Assembly (NCBI GenBank): GCA_947034885.2
Contig: OX344753.2
Coordinates: forward strand, 5,270,001-5,334,000
Reading direction: 5' to 3'
Length of the DNA stretch: 64,000 bases
DNA from: Thuidium tamariscinum
Lineage: Eukaryota; Streptophyta; Bryopsida; Hypnales; Thuidiaceae
Both the position numbers and the translations under genes were made by a program. The notes under the pieces were generated by a model that did no database searches, had not been told where the DNA came from, and saw only the letters and a list, made by a program, of their open reading frames with translations. Positions 58,110-64,000 of this stretch are shown piece by piece. Position 1 is the stretch's first letter, and each line of letters begins with the position of its first letter.

Positions 58110-61100
58110 TTATGTAGTATTGCTATCGTCTTTGCTGTACGTCGGCGTGTATTGATTCTGCGACGGAGAAAAGCCTGGTGCTGATGGAGAGTAGCCACCG
58201 CCGGGACTGCATCACACAAAACGTTGACATTGATTCGTAAGATTCAACTTCATAAACACAGAAATACAAATCAACCATGTTTGTACGTGTAAGCCACCGT
58301 AAAAAGACTCAAAATTAACATAAAGTTAACCGTTTGATTGTGCTGACTCATCTCATAGCTTATGCACCGGAGTGATCAAACACAAGCTCGCGAGAAGCCA
58401 TAACTCAAAACGAAGTTCAACCATCATGAAATTGCCTAACCTGTAGTTTGGAGAAGTAGGACTGTAGGCAGGACTTCCAGGAGTGTACGCTGGGCTGCAA
58501 AAATGAACAAAGAGAGTTCAGTACGAACACATTGTCAATAAGCGAGGAAAGCGATGTCAAAGAAGAAAGATTACTTAAAAAATGAAGTACCACACACCTT
58601 GTTGGAGAATAGGAAGGTGATCCTGGTGTGTACGCAGGACTAGTAGGCAAGTACGAGGGAGACGACGGTGAATACGACGGTGATGTAGGGCTGCATCCAA
58701 CATTCCAATCTTCAGAACGACTTAACAACAAGATCCACTTACTAGTTAACATGGTGGTCTAAGATACCTAGATATAACGTGGAAACCGCAAAGTAATGAA
58801 CCAAACAAGGAAAAAATAATGCACTACGAACCAAGTAGAATAAAGAGAGGAGGACGCACCTGTAACTTGGCGAAGTTGGGCTGTACGAAGGACTCGAAGG
58901 GGAGTAACGAGGACTACTAGGAGAGTAAGCAGGGGAAGTGGGGCTGTAGCTAGGCGATGTCGGACTGTAACTGGGCGACGACGGGCTGTAGCTTGGCGAA
59001 GTCGGTGAATAACCAGGAGAGGTGGGACTATAGCTGGGAGAGGTAGGGCTATAACTGGGAGAAGTGGGACTATAAGCAGGAGAGGAGGGAGCATACGAAG
59101 GGGAGGTAGGGCTGTAAGCCGGCGAACTCGGGCTGTACGCTGGAGATGTCGGACTGTAACTTGGAGAGGTTGGACTGTAGCTAGGAGACGTTGGACTGTA
59201 ACTAGGTGAAGTTGGGCTGTAGCTAGGTGAGGTCGGAGCGTAGCTTGGAGATGTAGGAGAGTAAGAAGGACTGGTGGGAGAGTACCCAGGGGACGTAGGG
59301 CTGTAAGAAGGCGAGGTAGGACTATACCCAGGAGACGTGGGACTGTACCCTGGAGATGTTGGACTATACCCAGGGGAAGTAGGGCTGTAACCAGGTGATG
59401 TGGGGCTGTAACCTGGAGACAAGGGACTGTATCCAGGGGAAGAAGGGCTGTAGCCTGGAGAGGACGGTGAGAAGGGCATGCTCCCCACATAGGGTGAAAA
59501 CTGTGCTTCAGACAGCGGAGAAGCACGCAGACTTGGGCTCAGAAGATAGCTCGGCGACATCATCCCCTCGTTGTGTGGCGTTCCAATCATCGGAGATCGT
59601 GATGGGGTCATGCCGTAGTCCGTCCCTTCAAAGCTGGGCAACTGCAACTCAATGGCGTGTTGAAGCATATTCTCATTCAGGTGTAGGCCAAAGTCGCCAG
59701 TTCCAATGGGCGCCAGTTGACCCAGCATGATGTTCTCAGTCACTCCCTTCAGGTGGTCTGCCTCTGCATACACTGCAGCGTCTAGCAGGATGTCCACTGT
59801 CTCTTCAAATGAGCACCGCATCATGGGTCCTGTGTCGTTTCTGTTGATGCCGTGCCGTGTGATGGCCATCAAGTGACCACGATACGTCATAACATCACAG
59901 AGGATGGCCAGATGCCGGTAGTTCACGTAGGAGCCATCGAAGGAAATCACGTCTCGTAGCTCCTTCAGAAGAGCATTTCGAACTGCTTCAATGCCCAGAA
60001 CCTCAATAACCTCAATCAAATGGTTACTGGTAGTGCGGGTAGCATCGACGTCCTCGTGACACATCACGGCCAGCATGTTCACACCCTCGGTATCCAGAAT
60101 CCATTCCTTCTCCGGCTCGAAGGCTAGGATTTCATCAAACCGATTCTTCTTGTCTTCCTTGATGAACACCTTCCGAATGTCAGGTATTCCTCGCAGCGCC
60201 ATCTCCGTCAACATGTTGCTCTCGATCTTCTTCAGGAAGACGTCATCCTCGGATTGCTCCGAGGCCTCCCCCTTTGGCGCTTCATCGTTCATGATGCGAA
60301 TGCGAAGAATGAGCTTCTCGGCATTGTCATCATTGAAAATACAGGTCAGGTCATCATCAAATTCAAGGTTAATCTTCTCTGCAATGTCGGCCATGCTCAG
60401 CTTCTTGTCCACCATCATCTCGCGGTTCAGCTCAATACGAAGAAGCCATGGGGAAATCTTTTCAGGAGCCACGTCTTCGTCTGGCATTTCGTAGTACGAC
60501 CTCACAAACTCCACATCCTCCTCTATCAAGGTGCTCATTGGTTCTGGATCGTACCAAATCTCCGTGGCCTGCGTAACAGATCGAAGAGTAGTGTACTCGA
60601 GTGCACATTGGACATTTTTGGCCTTCTCTTTCTCTTTGTTCACTCCAGGTTTCAAATATACTGTCAGCGACGGAGTCTTGGTCTTCTTTGCAACATTAAT
60701 AATCTCACGTAAACGTGGCACGCCGAGAGTGACGTTCTTTGCACTCACACCAGCGAAATGGAAAGTGTTCAGTGTCATCTGCGTGGCGGGTTCTCCAATC
60801 GACTGTGCAGCAACACATCCGATCATTTCTCCGGGGGCCACAAGGGACTGGAGGAAGCGTGTTTCGATCTCACCAATGACCCAATCGAATGCCTCTCTAG
60901 TCAGTCGATAGTCCTTGAGGACCCTCTTGCTGGCCAGAGTGCTACGTAGAAGACAACCAAAAAATAGAGTGGCGTTTCTTTGCGCTTCCATTGAGATTTG
61001 GTCATCCCCTGGCACAACTCGGAGCCTCTCTTGCAGCTTATCCACAGCTTCCACAATTTCCATAGGATGCATGTCCGAAGGCTTACGGAAATCCACTTTG

Positions 61101-64000
61101 AAGATTTTCTGTGCATTCCAGATGAGTCGCTTCAGATTGACAGGAAGGGGCCAATTGGCCTCCCCAGTCGGTGCGATCTCGAGACCCATTTGCCGGCGGT
61201 CCGCTTCTAACTTGGACACTTCTGCATCAAACACATTTCTGATCTCTTGGATAGTCTTGATGTCTTCTGCAGCTTCCGTCGACATGTAATCAGGTGACCA
61301 ATCATCTCTATCAATCTCAAACTTATACACCCTGTTGAATTCCGCCTTCTTCATTTTCAGCGAGTCCAGTTTCTGCGACTCAATCCACACCGAGTCCATT
61401 CCATCCTCTCCATACAGAAACTGAATCACATCTCCAAGGGAATTTCGCACAGTCCCATCATACTTGACCATGACATCTTCCATAGCCTTCACCAGTCGCC
61501 TTTGGATATACCCAGTCTCGGATGTTTTCACAGCTGTGTCAATAAGACCCTCCCTTCCTCCCATAGCATGGAAGAAAAACTCCTGTGGGGTCAACCCTCG
61601 CAAATATGAATTCTCCACAAAGCCACGACTCTCAGGTCCATAGTCGTCCTTTGTAAAATGTGGTAGAGTACGGTCCCCAAAACCGTATGGAATTCGCTTC
61701 CCCTCTACATTTTGCTGCCCAACACAAGCAGTCATCTGAGAAATATTGATGAAAGTACCCTTTGACCCGGCTGTAACCATAGCTTTCAGGTTGTTACTCT
61801 CCGAGAGACTTCGTTGTGCACTAGCTCCAGCTTCGTCACGAGCCTTGTTCAAGACACCATTCACTCTGTTCTCGAAGGACTCTATAATGGTACGACCAGG
61901 CTGAGCTTCAAGCTGTTTGTCTTGGGCCATCTTAATCAAATCCTTCACATCGTTTTTAGCTATCGAAATGGTTTCGTTAATTTTCTCCATCGTTGCTGCA
62001 TCGGCAATCGTATCTCCAATACCGATACTAAAACCTTGTTGCAAAAGCCAATAATTTACAAGCCACTGAGTGTGCCCCAAAAATTTTCGAGCTGCATCAG
62101 GTCCAACTTCCTCCCTGTTCAAATTGAACAACAGATGTAAGTACTGCCCATGCCATTTACTGATTAAACGTATGACTGAAACCACACGCGTCAATATATT
62201 ATAACATGAGGAAGCTCACACGAAAGAGGTTATGATTTTACCAGATAAAAACAAATCTCTTTGACCTCTACCACACGGTGCAGGGGAAAGAAAATATACA
62301 TGGGAAAGTGTCACGTACCAAATGACATGAATAAGACTGCCTTGCCCTGTACCCAATGTCTTCTTGCAGAGCGTGCCTGCCACCACCTCTCCTTTTTCGA
62401 TTCTCACCTGCGTGTCACCGGGTGAGAGATCACCTACTTCGGAATCGGGATGCCAAAACGCCTGACGCATCAGATTGATTTGCTTTGGGATAATCAGGGT
62501 AAAAATCTGTTTCCCTGTCCAGAGAGGGCGTGGCTTCAAAATGGTTGGAATAGGTATCTTGCCATCAAACTCCTCCCACCACATAAGAATGTTGTAGAAC
62601 ACGTCCTGCACAGAGTTGTTCCAAAGGCTTCAGACCTTCAGCAGCTTTGAGCAAAGAAAACATGCTTCAAAACCGCCTTACCATCTTCACATAAAAATAA
62701 CATGATATAACGTACCTTCTCAATGAAGGTGTCTCTCTTCGTCACTTTTCGACATCCCAAGAGTGTATCTTGTACGATTCCAATAACTGGGCGATTGGAC
62801 TGAGGAGATACAACACACTTGGGAACCATCATGAGTTCCAAGACCTCTGCTCGAGTCTCAAAGGACTGAGGCACATGCATGTTCATTTCGTCACCATCGA
62901 AGTCAGCATTGTATGGTGATGTCACGGACAGGTTCAGCCGAAAGGTGGAATACGGCATGATGCGAATACGATGTCCCATGATGGACATCTTGTGCAGACT
63001 CGGTTGTCGATTGAACAATACAAAATCGCCATCATTCATATGCCTTTCCACCTGCAGCATGAAAAATACTTTAAGCACAACTGTGGATTGACTATGGTCC
63101 TGCTCTCAACATGAACTTTCACGATACCTTCAAAAACTGAAATCAACTTGATTCGAAAGTTAATAAAATCGAGGAAACGACAGAGTCTGCACTAAGTTCC
63201 ATCGTCATTGCTCCCATATTGGGATACCTTATAGCCAAGCTCTAAGTGTCGACCGCTGCTCTTTTTCAGGAACCGAAGATCCAGTCGTTGACCATCTTCT
63301 CTGATGATGTACTTCGCACCGGTCTTACCAGGAGGTGGATGAGGTCCGTACTCTACAAGCTCTTTCAACCTGACGCACATCAACAAAGCAATTGGTTCAG
63401 CAAAATGATGAAGACAACATGCTACAGAGCATGAAGGTTTGTGACGTAAGAGAAAGCTCACCTTTCCATGTTGTAGGGAGTCACGGTTTCCGGATACGTT
63501 AAGTTCAGAGCAATACTCCAAGGCACCCCTAATTCGTCGATATTGATGTTTGGATCTGGCGTGATCACAGTACGCGCAGAAAAGTCCACACGCTTTCCCA
63601 TTAAATTTCCACGAATCCGACCTTCCTTGGCCTTCAAACGCTGACATATTGATTTTATAGGGCGCCCAGACCTTTGAGTAGCCTGTCATACATAAAACAT
63701 CACATGTTTTAAACAATCATATCCAGGAACAACACAGGCGTGGTACTTTACTAGACGAAAGAAGCAGAGACCAACCTCAACGGAATACAACCTCTAGTAT
63801 TAATCGAACCTTGACCAAGCTAAGACAAAATTCTCTAGGGTCAGACCAAGATTCTACTGCAACAATTACACCAAAGATTAGAAGACAGCAGGCAAGGGAA
63901 AGCAGAAGATTGCGTACCCTTGGCTGTCCAGGAAGATCATTGTCAAAGTATGTTGCTATGTGAAACTGCAGAAGCTGAGCAAACTCATTAATAATATGTG
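58110..64000 (-). CDS. NRPB1: DNA-directed RNA polymerase II subunit RPB1 (C-terminal 1,521 residues)
   Basis: Minus-strand exons: right edge-63918, 63682-63462, 63369-63228, 63051-62716, 62605-62319, 62114-58860, 58690-58598, 58494-58441 and 58206-58110, all GT-AG and in phase. About 320 N-terminal residues (Arabidopsis protein about 1,839 aa) lie outside. Catalytic metal site [10 protein letters not shown] is in the exon 63051-62716. The long exon carries the funnel ([12 protein letters not shown], conserved in the amanitin-binding region), trigger-loop region ([18 protein letters not shown]) and cleft, then the CTD. About 36 heptads of YSPTSPS type follow, mostly with G, S or A at position 7, and a tail ending SKDDSNTT. 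Three short introns split the distal CTD. One repeat reads YSPSSPR. Nuclear enzyme that transcribes mRNA genes; CTD phosphorylation couples it to RNA processing. Confidence 0.97.
58862..59470 (-). repeat. 21-bp coding repeat array of the RPB1 CTD
   Basis: About 29 uninterrupted codings of the heptad, each 21 bp, with varied synonymous codons. A smaller number continue in the three downstream exons (58598-58690, 58441-58494, 58110-58206), where heptads degenerate ([20 protein letters not shown]). Confidence 0.9.

Noticed and set aside
58768-59526. A 252-codon minus-strand frame across the CTD, rich in Leu, Pro and Arg
   Set aside because: It is the alternate reading of the 21-bp CTD repeats, not an independent protein.
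59395-61289. Long plus-strand ORFs opposite RPB1
   Set aside because: They are antisense shadows of the conserved RPB1 coding exon; the minus-strand frame explains the openness.

Overview
This is plant nuclear DNA: intron-containing genes with plant-specific content (a chloroplast cytochrome b6 assembly factor, a plant monosaccharide/H+ symporter, a phi-class glutathione transferase, a pro-pectin methylesterase and a PSPG-box glycosyltransferase) set in long AT-rich, repeat-filled intergenic DNA. Compact introns, GC-rich coding exons in AT-rich surroundings and a four-exon glycosyltransferase (seed-plant members usually have none or one intron) suggest a non-seed land plant, most likely a bryophyte such as a moss. 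That placement is an inference.

Layout. 1-1.1 kb: 5' part of a DBP10/RH29 DEAD-box helicase gene (minus), with telo-box motifs upstream. 4.1-6.9 kb: STP-type sugar/proton symporter (plus, 5 exons). 7.5-9.7 kb: CCB1, a plastid cytochrome b6 haem-assembly factor (plus, 4 exons). 11.6-16.8 kb: a young but disabled Ty1/copia retrotransposon, apparently inserted in the 5'-UTR intron of an unrecognised gene coding at 17.1-18.1 kb. About 19.0 kb: an orphan first coding exon of a SAPS (SIT4 phosphatase-associated) gene. 21.0-22.9 kb: phi-class GST (plus, 5 exons). 29.5-32.8 kb: pro-pectin methylesterase (plus, 5 exons). 40.8-44.5 kb: family-1 UDP-glycosyltransferase (minus, 4 exons). 58.1 kb to the right edge: RPB1, largest subunit of RNA polymerase II (minus, at least 9 exons, CTD included). 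I see no operon-like functional grouping; these are independent genes.

The accessory part of the window is a collection of short non-autonomous DNA transposons that can be delimited by eye from terminal inverted repeats (TIRs), target-site duplications (TSDs) and copy-to-copy comparison. They are: a 433/436-bp pair; a 276/267-bp pair with TA TSDs; a 129-bp hAT-like element with a perfect 8-bp TSD; a 387/343-bp pair with TA TSDs; three elements flanked by TTAA with CCC-starting TIRs (two of them nested one inside the other, the third carrying a nested TA element); and a family of about 700-735 bp foldback-like elements with 4-bp TSDs, at least six copies including one inserted inside another. 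No transposase gene for any of them is visible here.

Limits: splice sites were placed by eye from GT/AG consensus, reading frame and remembered family sequence. Homology calls are from recognition, not database search. The long AT-rich stretches at 22.9-28.2 kb and 34.1-40.8 kb probably contain decayed repeats that I could not resolve.
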